This document shows positions 1 to 6,781 of a stretch of DNA of 22,746 bases, piece after piece. The position numbers and the translations under genes are program-made. Source of the stretch: Chitinophagaceae bacterium (GTDB lineage Bacteria > Bacteroidota > Bacteroidia > Chitinophagales > Chitinophagaceae). Where the stretch lies: the NCBI GenBank assembly GCA_016786965.1, contig JAEUVL010000642.1, positions 1 to 22,746 on the forward strand, given 5' to 3'. A model generated the notes under the pieces. That model saw only the letters and a list, made by a program, of their open reading frames with translations. It was not told the origin of the DNA and made no database searches. The number at the start of each line of letters is the position of its first letter. Position 1 is the stretch's first letter.

Positions 1-1025
1 CCATACTTCTTATACTGCTGCGCTACCATATCCGCAATAGCACCTTCACCCCGCATACGTACCCCCCAGCGGGTATCATTTACCTTTCCATCATGACTTT
101 GCTCTATCAGGTGCCATACTTTATCCGCACGGTCAGGAAAATTCTTGAATAGCCAATCGTGGAATAAGAATTTAATGGCCCCATTCAAACGAATAAAAGT
201 ATACGCTGTAAACGTGGCCCCATTATCTGCTGCGGCTTTCATGATGCGTTGCATCTCATGCTCATTCAGCCCCGGTATCATCGGCCCCATCATTATACCC
301 ATACGAACACCGGCACTGCTCAATTCATTGATCACTTTCAGTTTTTGCTGCGCCGTAGTCGTTCTTGGTTCCATTGTTCTTCGCAGGTCTTCATTAAAAG
401 AGGTGATGGACACCATCGCAGATACGATCTTCTTCTTTGCCATTTCCTGCAGCACATCCTTGTCTTTCAGTATCCAGGAATTTTTGGTAAGTATCCCCAC
501 CGGTTGGTTGAATTCATTGCAGACTTCCAGCAAACCCCTCGTAAGACGGTACTTTTGCTCAGCAGGCTGGTAGCAGTCCGTATTACCACTCAGCATAATA
601 GGTGTGGCATCCCATTTCGGATGCATCAGGAATTTACGGAGCAGTTGCGGGGCGTTTTTCTTAACGATGATCTTTCGCTCAAAATCAAGTCCGGCACTGT
701 AGCCCCAGTATTCATGCACGTTACGGGCATAGCAATAGATACAACCATGCTCGCAGCCTGCATAAGGGTTCATACTGTATCCCATGCCCACATCTTTACT
801 CTCTACCTTATTTACAATAGTTTTTGAATCCTGCTCCATGTATATAGTAGGTACATTTGATTCTTCCCAGTCATCTATTCCTTCTATATGCTCCCGGGTC
901 GTTTCATTTTTCAGGAACCGGTTCTTCGTATTGAACTGTGCGCCTCTTCCGGCCAGGTATTGCGTTCCATCTTCCGGTTGTTTTGCTGCCACTTTAAAAT
1001 GGTCCTGCCTCAGTTTATCTGACAT
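1..1025 (-). CDS. PA0069-family radical SAM protein (C-terminus cut by window edge)
   Basis: About 341 residues are visible, starting at an ATG (complement of 1023-1025) and staying open to base 1, so the C-terminus is missing. Seen: the radical SAM cluster motif CEHGCIYC (C-x3-C-x2-C) near residue 90, inside the context NPYAGCEHGCIYCYARN, followed by HEYWGYSAGLDFE, LSGNTDCYQPAE and ILTKN. These are typical of the PA0069/Rv2578c family, which resembles spore photoproduct lyase-like SAM enzymes. The cluster would bind a 4Fe-4S centre and cleave S-adenosylmethionine; the substrate is unknown. It lies downstream of, and on the same strand as, the 2'-5' RNA ligase-like gene with a 208-base gap, so co-transcription is possible but not shown. 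The neighbours (umuDC, DUF72) suggest a link to DNA damage. The family call is confident; the function is not known. Confidence 0.9.
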   Translation of the reverse strand, partial: MSDKLRQDHFKVAAKQPEDGTQYLAGRGAQFNTKNRFLKNETTREHIEGIDDWEESNVPTIYMEQDSKTIVNKVESKDVGMGYSMNPYAGCEHGCIYCYARNVHEYWGYSAGLDFERKIIVKKNAPQLLRKFLMHPKWDATPIMLSGNTDCYQPAEQKYRLTRGLLEVCNEFNQPVGILTKNSWILKDKDVLQEMAKKKIVSAMVSITSFNEDLRRTMEPRTTTAQQKLKVINELSSAGVRMGIMMGPMIPGLNEHEMQRIMKAAADNGATFTAYTFIRLNGAIKFLFHDWLFKNFPDRADKVWHLIEQSHDGKVNDTRWGVRMRGEGAIADMVAQQYKKY

Positions 1026-1176
1026 ACACTATTTCGTTTTGGTTGTTACAAATAAAAGAGGAGAACAAAGAGTCATCTCTTCATGATCATTCGCTGCAAA
1101 TCCTTACTCTTTATTCTCCTTTGGCCTCACATTACCCATCCCACATTTAGACTTCACTGTTATAAAAAATCCTGAA

Positions 1177-1217
1177 CCACAGAGCCGGGCAGATACACAG
1201 ATATTGTGTCATTGTGG
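1177..1217. repeat. Nested hairpin between the RNA ligase-like and radical SAM genes
   Basis: The inner arms ACACA (1195-1199) and TGTGT (1205-1209) enclose a 5-base loop, and the outer arms CCACA (1177-1181) and TGTGG (1213-1217) enclose that. On the minus strand it starts 17 bases after the stop of the RNA ligase-like gene and is followed by GGATTTTTTATAA, so it could be a weak terminator. It also resembles CCACAGAG-type short dispersed repeats found in many genomes. Which of the two it is cannot be decided here. Confidence 0.35.
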
Positions 1218-1233
1218 ATCCGTGATTTTATTA

Positions 1234-1848
1234 CTATCCAAACAATTCTCCCTGCTTTGTTGCCACCGGCAGGTTCTGAAAATCAAACCTTTTTACTACC
1301 TGGTATTTCATTTCTCCTTCCGGCCTCCTTAATAAAGTCATTCCATCTGCAATAAACCGTCCGGTGAAATGCTTATTACTGTACTCCAGCCAGCCCTTCT
1401 CATACTGCCAGGGTTTCAGTTTCCTGGCAATGGTCAAATGTGGCTCCATAATAAAATGTGGTTTGTTATCATCATTCAGTTTCATCAGCCGCTGACCATC
1501 GGTGCGGATCTCCTTTACCAGGCTCTGCACCGGCAGTTTACTGGTTACATTTATATATATGGTATGAGAAGGAAAACTGCCAAAGTCCTTCAACTCCACT
1601 TTAAATGGTGGAAAGCCCATTGCCACCGTCCGCAGACGATTGATGACCCGCTCTTCCATCATTCCATACTGAAGAAAATTGACCAGGGTGATATGAGGTT
1701 TGCCCCACCTGGCATGATCACTTTTATACTCCGTGGCGAAATCCTCTTTCACTTTCATAATACGGTTCCACAGTTCTTCATGCGGACTGAGCACTAATAA
1801 ATACTCATAAACCCGGTAGCCGGGAATAGTGTTAATAATTGTTTGCAT
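1234..1848 (-). CDS. 2'-5' RNA ligase / cyclic phosphodiesterase-like (2H) protein
   Basis: The protein has 204 residues from the ATG at 1848. The open frame extends 16 codons further to a GTG at 1896, but that extension (MLRKWVSIF...) looks unlike coding sequence and I prefer the ATG. Seen: the two H-x-T motifs that define the 2H phosphoesterase family, HIT at residues 52-54 (KPHITLVNF) and HLT at 137-139 (EPHLTIARKL), about 85 residues apart as expected for the two-lobed fold. Members hydrolyse or ligate 2'-5' or cyclic phosphates on RNA or nucleotides; the substrate here is unknown. The C-terminus is KQGELFG, which fits the Q-x-x-L-F pattern of beta-sliding-clamp binding peptides. It is divergent from umuD with a 176-base spacer, so shared regulation with the umuDC operon is possible. 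Confidence 0.85.
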   Translation of the reverse strand: MQTIINTIPGYRVYEYLLVLSPHEELWNRIMKVKEDFATEYKSDHARWGKPHITLVNFLQYGMMEERVINRLRTVAMGFPPFKVELKDFGSFPSHTIYINVTSKLPVQSLVKEIRTDGQRLMKLNDDNKPHFIMEPHLTIARKLKPWQYEKGWLEYSNKHFTGRFIADGMTLLRRPEGEMKYQVVKRFDFQNLPVATKQGELFG

Positions 1849-1894
1849 AACCCATCTTTTAAGTTGAACGAAAATGCTTACCCATTTTCTTAGC

Positions 1895-1970
1895 ACTAAT
1901 TTACTAATTAATTTAGTTTTTCCAAATTATTTTACCACCTTTATACCGGGAATTTTATTGTGTACTAATT
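1895..1970. promoter_or_regulatory. Divergent control region with three ACTAATT repeats
   Basis: Between the RNA ligase-like gene and umuD the heptamer ACTAATT occurs at 1895-1901, 1903-1909 and 1964-1970. The first two are 8 bases apart and run into an imperfect palindrome (ACTAATTAATTTAGT, 1903-1917). This could be an operator for a damage-responsive repressor shared by both divergent genes. Bacteroidota have no well-settled LexA box to compare with, so this is only a candidate, and the region is AT-rich enough for chance repeats. Confidence 0.25.
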
Positions 1971-2024
1971 CTGCCGCTCCTCACCTCCCAAAAAAAGAGT
2001 GGCAGTGAGATAAAAAAATCGTTT

Positions 2025-2456
2025 ATGGAAGGAGAAGAATTTTACGGCGCAGCCTATAAAGGCACCAAGCAATTTAGCCAGCAGGAAGTGAGATCAGCTA
2101 ACGCCACCGGCTTTGGCGCTGCTGCTGATGATTATATGGAACGGGGTATTGATCTGAACGAACAACTCATCAGAAATAAACCCGCTACCTATTTCTTCCG
2201 GATGAAAGGAGACGCTATGCGAGAAGCCGGCATATTTGACGGAGATGTGCTGATCGTGGACCGCTCATTGAAACTGGCTAATGGAAAGATCATCGTGGCA
2301 GTGCTAAATGGTGAACTGCTGGTCAGGCGTTTTCATAAAAACTTTTCTTCAGCATTCCTGGTGCCGGAAAACAACAGGTACAAACCGATCAACCTCTCAG
2401 AGTTCAGCGATTTTGTAGTGTGGGGCCAGGTTACTTACGTTATTCACCAGGTATGA
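2025..2456 (+). CDS. umuD: UmuD-like S24 protein lacking the self-cleavage residues
   Basis: At 143 residues it matches the length of E. coli UmuD (139), and the alignment is easy: AADDYMERGIDLNEQLIRNKPATYFFRMKGDAM against [32 protein letters not shown]. UmuD normally self-cleaves on RecA filaments and then joins UmuC in DNA polymerase V. Here the catalytic Ser60 position is Ala64 (GDAM, codon 2214-2216), the catalytic Lys97 position is Arg101 (LLVRRF, codon 2325-2327), and the Cys24-Gly25 cleavage site is Thr28-Gly29. Ser/Lys-dependent cleavage therefore looks impossible. There is no N-terminal helix-turn-helix, so it is not LexA. The stop overlaps the umuC start in an ATGA, implying translational coupling and a UmuC partner role. 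The UmuD-family call is firm; loss of protease activity is inferred from the residues. Confidence 0.9.
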   Translation: MEGEEFYGAAYKGTKQFSQQEVRSANATGFGAAADDYMERGIDLNEQLIRNKPATYFFRMKGDAMREAGIFDGDVLIVDRSLKLANGKIIVAVLNGELLVRRFHKNFSSAFLVPENNRYKPINLSEFSDFVVWGQVTYVIHQV

Positions 2457-3733
2457 AAGCAATTGTTGACTGCAATAACTTCTATTGCTCCTGCGAGCGG
2501 TTATTCCAGCCACGACTGGAAAATCATCCCGTTGTTGTACTCAGTAATAACGATGGCTGTATCATATCAAGAAGTAATGAAGCTAAAAAATTAGGGGTGG
2601 TTATGGCGGGCCCCTACTTTCAGTCGAAGCCGCTGATAGAAAAACATAAAATGGCTGTTTTTTCCTCGAACTATAACCTCTACGGCGACCTGAGCTGGCG
2701 GGTAATGGAAACACTCCGGATGATAGTAGGCAAAAAAAACGTGGAAGTCTATTCCGTGGATGAAGCTTTTCTCAATATGGATATTTTCTCTGTCGATGAG
2801 TTACCCGCTATTGCAGCGGAAATAAAAGACACCGTGGAAACATGGACTGGCATCAAGGTTTCTATTGGGGCAGCACCCACCAAAGTGCTGGCAAAAGCAG
2901 CCAATCGCTTATCTAAAAAATATAAAGAGCAATACAACGGCGTACTGGTACTGAACGACCAGGAGAAGATCATAACAGCATTAAAACAAACACAGGTGGA
3001 AGATATCTGGGGTATAGGCCGGCAGTATGCAGCAAAACTAAAAGAATGCTGGAGCATCTACGATGCTTTCCAGCTCAGCCGCATGAGCGAAGAGTTTGGG
3101 AAGACCCATCTTGGAGGCGTCGTCGGGGCCCGCCTTATCCGGGAATTAAAAGGTATTACAGCAAAAGAAATGCAGGAAGAGCTGGTCAATAAAAAAATGA
3201 TCGCCACTACCCGCATGTTCGGCACCCCGGTAAAAGATATTGAATCCATCAAAGAAGCGGTCGCCACCTACACATCAAGGGCGGCTGAAAAACTGAGAAG
3301 ACAATATAGTGCAGCCACGGTAATAAGCGTATTTGTAGTAGCAAATGCAGAAAATCACACTGTAGATTTTCGGGGAGCCACTCATGGCGACTCTGTTACT
3401 CTGCCATCCGCCACCGCCTTTACCAACGAATTGATAAAATCTGCTGTAGAGATAGTAGATAAATTATTCAAAGCCGGCTGTACCTATAAAAAAGCAGGAG
3501 TAATGCTGAGCGGTATTGTGCCTGACAATTCCATACAGGGCAATTTATTCCTTTCTGAAAACAAAAATTGCGGACGAAAACTGATGGATATGATCGACAA
3601 TGTCAACTTCAGCCAGCGGGATGATGTGCTGAAGTTTGCCGCCACAGGCACTACCCGCAACTGGAAAATGCAGCAGAACTATATCAGTAACCGCTATACT
3701 ACAAGATGGAATGAACTCTTTGAGGTTTGCTAA
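2453..3733 (+). CDS. umuC: UmuC, Y-family translesion DNA polymerase (Pol V catalytic subunit)
   Basis: The protein has 426 residues from the ATG at 2453, which overlaps the umuD stop (ATGA). An upstream GTG at 2420 in the same frame is rejected because it would add 11 residues not seen in the family. Seen: the palm metal ligand Asp6 in VDCNNFYCSCE, with Tyr11 at the steric gate; Asp103-Glu104 in YSVDEAFL, equivalent to E. coli UmuC Asp101-Glu102; a helix-hairpin-helix region near GIGRQYAAKL (187-196); and a little-finger region followed by a DUF4113-type tail ending WKMQQNYISNRYTTRWNEL. A beta-clamp binding motif, QGNLF at 362-366, matches the position of QLNLF in E. coli UmuC. All catalytic residues are intact, so the polymerase should be active even though its UmuD partner looks uncleavable. 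Confidence 0.97.
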   Translation: MKAIVDCNNFYCSCERLFQPRLENHPVVVLSNNDGCIISRSNEAKKLGVVMAGPYFQSKPLIEKHKMAVFSSNYNLYGDLSWRVMETLRMIVGKKNVEVYSVDEAFLNMDIFSVDELPAIAAEIKDTVETWTGIKVSIGAAPTKVLAKAANRLSKKYKEQYNGVLVLNDQEKIITALKQTQVEDIWGIGRQYAAKLKECWSIYDAFQLSRMSEEFGKTHLGGVVGARLIRELKGITAKEMQEELVNKKMIATTRMFGTPVKDIESIKEAVATYTSRAAEKLRRQYSAATVISVFVVANAENHTVDFRGATHGDSVTLPSATAFTNELIKSAVEIVDKLFKAGCTYKKAGVMLSGIVPDNSIQGNLFLSENKNCGRKLMDMIDNVNFSQRDDVLKFAATGTTRNWKMQQNYISNRYTTRWNELFEVC

Positions 3734-4668
3734 TCAAATAAACCCTTTTGCTTTGGCTTTTCCTTTGGCAAAGAAGCCGGGTCAATAAAGTTGGGTTTCA
3801 TCAGATCCAACCCGCATTCCTTATTCATCTTATCTACCAAATAAACCGTCAGCTCCGGCGAAGTAGCTTCATCATGCATGTGCATGAAAAAATATAATTC
3901 TTCCATGCCTTTATCCAGCCAGTATTTCATCCGTTCCACCCAGGCATCAATTCGGGTATAGTCAGTTGCATGCAGGCTGTTTCCCACATACCGGATAAAC
4001 GCTTTCGGTATGGTCAGATACATATGAGCACAATCCCTTCTGCCGGCTGTATCAGTTATTACCGCTCCCATATTATGGGTCCGGAGAAATTCAAACATAT
4101 CATCCCTTTCTTTCTCTTTGGCAAACCAATCCGGATGACGGACCTCCAGGAAAAATTGCAGGTCAACAGGCAACGATTGCAGGTAGGTAAACAGCTCTGC
4201 CTTTCTTTTAGGTGAAAAGCTATCACTCACCTGTACGAAGATGGGACCGAGGTGTTCTTTAAAAGCAACAATGCCCCTGAAGAACTCATTCGTTGCAAAT
4301 TCCTTTCCAGCCAGGCTGCCACGATGTGTAATGCCCTGGTACATCTTTGGACAGAATTTAAAATCCATCCCCTTCGCTTTCTCTGCCCATTTAGTTATCC
4401 CCGCTTCGCCCCAGATTCTGTAATGTGTGGCATTAAGCTCAATAGAATTGTAATGCTGTACATAGTGCTGCAGAAAATCCTTCTCCTTCGTCTTAGGCGG
4501 ATATATCTTCCCTACCCATTCCGTTCTTCCCCATTTAGCACACCCGAGATATACCCTTGCATTTTTAGCAGGCTTGCCTTTCAATATGCCCTTATTATAT
4601 CCGGGCTCTGCGGGCAATGAAAAATCAATACTGTTCAGTTCATTTTCGGGCACCCTTCCAAACTCCAT
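3730..4668 (-). CDS. DUF72 (YecE family) protein
   Basis: The protein has 312 residues, ATG at 4668. Seen: the DUF72 TIM-barrel hallmarks YLGCAKWGRTEWVGKIYPP, HYNSIELNATHYRIW, KFCPKMYQGITH, FLEVRHPDWF and AVITDTAGRRD, followed by a late YFFMHMHDEATSPE segment. The biochemical role of the family is unknown, though some members sit near DNA-repair genes. The last residues are KQKGLFD, again a Q-x-x-L-F clamp-like tail as in UmuC and the RNA ligase-like protein nearby. Its stop codon overlaps the umuC stop on the other strand (3730-3733), so the two genes converge with no space for a terminator. It is transcribed away from the divergent sulfatase gene, with a 69-base spacer. The family assignment is secure and the function is not known. 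Confidence 0.93.
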   Translation of the reverse strand: MEFGRVPENELNSIDFSLPAEPGYNKGILKGKPAKNARVYLGCAKWGRTEWVGKIYPPKTKEKDFLQHYVQHYNSIELNATHYRIWGEAGITKWAEKAKGMDFKFCPKMYQGITHRGSLAGKEFATNEFFRGIVAFKEHLGPIFVQVSDSFSPKRKAELFTYLQSLPVDLQFFLEVRHPDWFAKEKERDDMFEFLRTHNMGAVITDTAGRRDCAHMYLTIPKAFIRYVGNSLHATDYTRIDAWVERMKYWLDKGMEELYFFMHMHDEATSPELTVYLVDKMNKECGLDLMKPNFIDPASLPKEKPKQKGLFD

Positions 4669-4726
4669 GGCAGTTTAATTTCGTTTGGCCTAAAGTTAGG
4701 AGTAAAATTTTGTACCTTGATTCATA

Positions 4727-4734
4727 TACATTTG
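4727..4734 (+). promoter_or_regulatory. TACATTTG, candidate -7 box just before the sulfatase start
   Basis: A perfect match to the Bacteroidota -7 consensus TAnnTTTG, three bases before the ATG at 4738. No convincing -33 TTTG lies at 19-21 bases: the nearest is at 4709-4712, only 14 bases upstream. If the box is used, the mRNA would be leaderless or nearly so. An alternative is TTTG at 4683-4686 with AAATTTTG at 4705-4712, which would give a leader of about 20 bases. Confidence 0.3.
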
Positions 4735-4737
4735 ACC

Positions 4738-6282
4738 ATGCGACTGCTTCTTCCTTTACTTGTATTGTCCACTGGCCTGGCTGCGCAACAGCGACCTAAC
4801 ATCATCTACATTATGAGTGATGACCACGATGCGGATGCCATCAGCGCTTATAATAAAACATTTATTACAACTCCCCATATTGACAGGCTGGCAAAAGAAG
4901 GTATGCTGTTCAAAAGAAATTTTGTTGCCAATTCTATCTGCGGTCCAGTAAGGGCCACCCTGATCACAGGACAGCATTCACACAAAAATGGCATGAAGAA
5001 TAACCGTACCCGGTTTGATTCATCTAAGATCACCTTGCCAAAATTAATGCAGCAGGGTGGCTATCAAACGGCCATCGTTGGTAAATGGCATCTGCACTCT
5101 TATCCCACCGGCTTTGATTATTGGAAAATATTGCCGGGCCAGGGTCTTTATTTTGAACCCAGGCTAATATCCATGCAGGGTGATACCAGTACTTACCATG
5201 GATACGGAACGGATGTTATCACCGATGAAGCCATCAACTGGCTGAACAACCGGGATATGAGCAAACCATTTTTGCTTCACCTCCACCACAAAGCACCACA
5301 CCGGTATTTCTTTGCTCCGCTGAAATATATACAGGAATACCATACTAAAACATTTCCCGAACCACCTACACTATATGCTGAAATGGATGGACACGGGACT
5401 GCCTGGAAATTACAAACCATGAGTATCCTGCTGGATATGAAACTGAGCAGCGACCTGAAAGTAGATCCGAAATATTTAATGGATATTCCTGCACTGAAAC
5501 CTGATTCATCCGAGATCGCTTACTATCATGCTATCTTCAACCGGATACCAGAACCTGACAGAAGCACCATTAAAAAGATCTATGAAGAAAGAGGAAAACT
5601 GATACAACAACTTAAGCCGACGGGAAAAGAATTGCTGAAATATAAATACCAGTGGTACATGCAGGACTACCTGGCCTGTGTGGCTTCTGTAGATGAAAAT
5701 GTAGGCAGGGTGCTTGATTACTTAGACAAAAACAATTTGACAAAAAACACACTCGTTATCTATACCGGCGACCAGGGAATGTACCTGGGCGAAAACGGCT
5801 GGTTTGATAAACGCTGGATGTACGATGTATCCATGCAGGCACCGCTGCTGATGCGCTGGCCGGGAAAGATAAAAGCAGGTATTGTAAATACAACAATGAG
5901 CCAGACCATAGATTATGCTCCCACCATACTGGATGCAGCAGGTATAAAAATTCCGTCTTTTATGCAGGGCATAAGTTTACTGGCACCATTGCTTCATAAA
6001 ATAAAAACTGCGCCCCGGAATTATCTCTACTATCATTACTATGAAGACAAGGCCGACCACACCGTATTAAAACACCTGGGAATAAGGGGAGACCGTTACA
6101 AGCTTATTTATTTTTATACCGTAAACGAATGGGAACTCTACGACCTTAAAACAGACCCGCAGGAACAAAACAATCTTATCAATTCACCAAAACATAAAGC
6201 TACCATCACTTTACTTAAAGCTGAATTGATGAAACTGAGAGACCTCTATGATGATCATGAGCAGGCGGGAGAATTGCATTAA
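4738..6282 (+). CDS. Secreted type I sulfatase (Cys/formylglycine type)
   Basis: The protein has 514 residues from the ATG at 4738; a TTG at 4717 is in frame but would precede the signal peptide. Residues 1-17 (MRLLLPLLVLSTGLAAQ) form a signal peptide, so it acts in the periplasm or outside. Seen: metal ligands Asp28-Asp29 in IMSDDHD; the formylglycine signature C-x-P-x-R at 68-72 (SICGPVRATLITGQ), where Cys68 would be oxidised; then GKWHLHSYPTGFDYW and YTGDQGMYLGENGWFDKRWMYD near residue 350. It removes sulfate esters from glycans; the pattern (NSIC, SHKNG, GFDYWKILPGQG) is reminiscent of GlcNAc-6-sulfatases (SulfAtlas S1_11), but subfamily is a guess. No maturase, SusC/D pair or glycoside hydrolase is nearby. 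The stop overlaps that of the convergent DUF779 gene (6279-6282). Confidence 0.95.
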   Translation: MRLLLPLLVLSTGLAAQQRPNIIYIMSDDHDADAISAYNKTFITTPHIDRLAKEGMLFKRNFVANSICGPVRATLITGQHSHKNGMKNNRTRFDSSKITLPKLMQQGGYQTAIVGKWHLHSYPTGFDYWKILPGQGLYFEPRLISMQGDTSTYHGYGTDVITDEAINWLNNRDMSKPFLLHLHHKAPHRYFFAPLKYIQEYHTKTFPEPPTLYAEMDGHGTAWKLQTMSILLDMKLSSDLKVDPKYLMDIPALKPDSSEIAYYHAIFNRIPEPDRSTIKKIYEERGKLIQQLKPTGKELLKYKYQWYMQDYLACVASVDENVGRVLDYLDKNNLTKNTLVIYTGDQGMYLGENGWFDKRWMYDVSMQAPLLMRWPGKIKAGIVNTTMSQTIDYAPTILDAAGIKIPSFMQGISLLAPLLHKIKTAPRNYLYYHYYEDKADHTVLKHLGIRGDRYKLIYFYTVNEWELYDLKTDPQEQNNLINSPKHKATITLLKAELMKLRDLYDDHEQAGELH

Positions 6283-6659
6283 TCGGTAACAACAGGTACC
6301 AGTTCTTCCAGTTGACGAAACTCTTCATCGGTAAACAACCGGGATTCGATATAGAAACGGACGCCTAAGGGTATCTCCAGCGAAAAACTGCTTCCCCTGC
6401 CAGGGGTCACATTCAATATAAGTTGCGTATGCTTCCAATATTCAAACTGGTCGGCGGCCATATAAAACTTACAACCATCAATCTCACCGAGGCATACATC
6501 GCTGCCACCCACTTTAAATTCGCCTTTGGTAAAACACATGGGCTGGCTGCCATCGCAACATCCGCCGCTCTGGTGAAACATCAGCGGGCCATGCAGCCCC
6601 TTTAATCTTTCAATTAATGCAAGAGCGGAGGCTGTAGCTATTACCCTGGGTATTGACAT
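6279..6659 (-). CDS. DUF779 protein, companion of aldehyde dehydrogenase
   Basis: The protein has 126 residues from the ATG at 6659. Seen: the DUF779 core LMFHQSGGCCDGSQPMCF (about residues 26-43), GGSDVCLGEIDGCKFYM (about 51-67) and WKHTQLILNVTPGRGSSFSLE (about 75-95), with conserved cysteines that could bind a metal or be redox-active. No biochemical function is established. DUF779 genes are often found next to acetaldehyde-type aldehyde dehydrogenases, as here, where it lies 122 bases downstream of the dehydrogenase on the same strand. A terminator-like hairpin between them (6738-6765) may reduce co-expression. It converges on the sulfatase with a 4-base overlap of stop codons. Confidence 0.9.
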   Translation of the reverse strand: MSIPRVIATASALALIERLKGLHGPLMFHQSGGCCDGSQPMCFTKGEFKVGGSDVCLGEIDGCKFYMAADQFEYWKHTQLILNVTPGRGSSFSLEIPLGVRFYIESRLFTDEEFRQLEELVPVVTD

Positions 6660-6737
6660 ATTGGTGAATAGAATTACTGCTGTACAAGTGTGCGACGCAA
6701 CGAAGATGATCAGGGAACTAATGCTGATAATATAAAA

Positions 6738-6765
6738 GAAACGGTGACCAGCAAGCCACCGTTTC
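6738..6765 (-). terminator. Hairpin terminator after the aldehyde dehydrogenase
   Basis: A perfect 9-bp stem, GAAACGGTG (6738-6746) with CACCGTTTC (6757-6765), has a 10-base loop. On the minus strand it follows the dehydrogenase stop by 16 bases and is followed by TTTTATATT. The T run is short, so it may be an attenuator ahead of the DUF779 gene rather than a full stop. Confidence 0.6.
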
Positions 6766-6781
6766 CCGGTAAACTGGTCTA

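Noticed and set aside
145..827. Plus-strand open frames over the left-edge gene
   Set aside because: They are antisense to the radical SAM gene, whose protein motifs are clear on the minus strand.
2025..2456. LexA repressor
   Set aside because: There is no helix-turn-helix, the length is that of UmuD, and it is coupled to umuC.
4738..6282. Polysaccharide utilisation locus around the sulfatase
   Set aside because: No SusC/SusD pair, glycoside hydrolase or hybrid sensor is near; the sulfatase stands alone.
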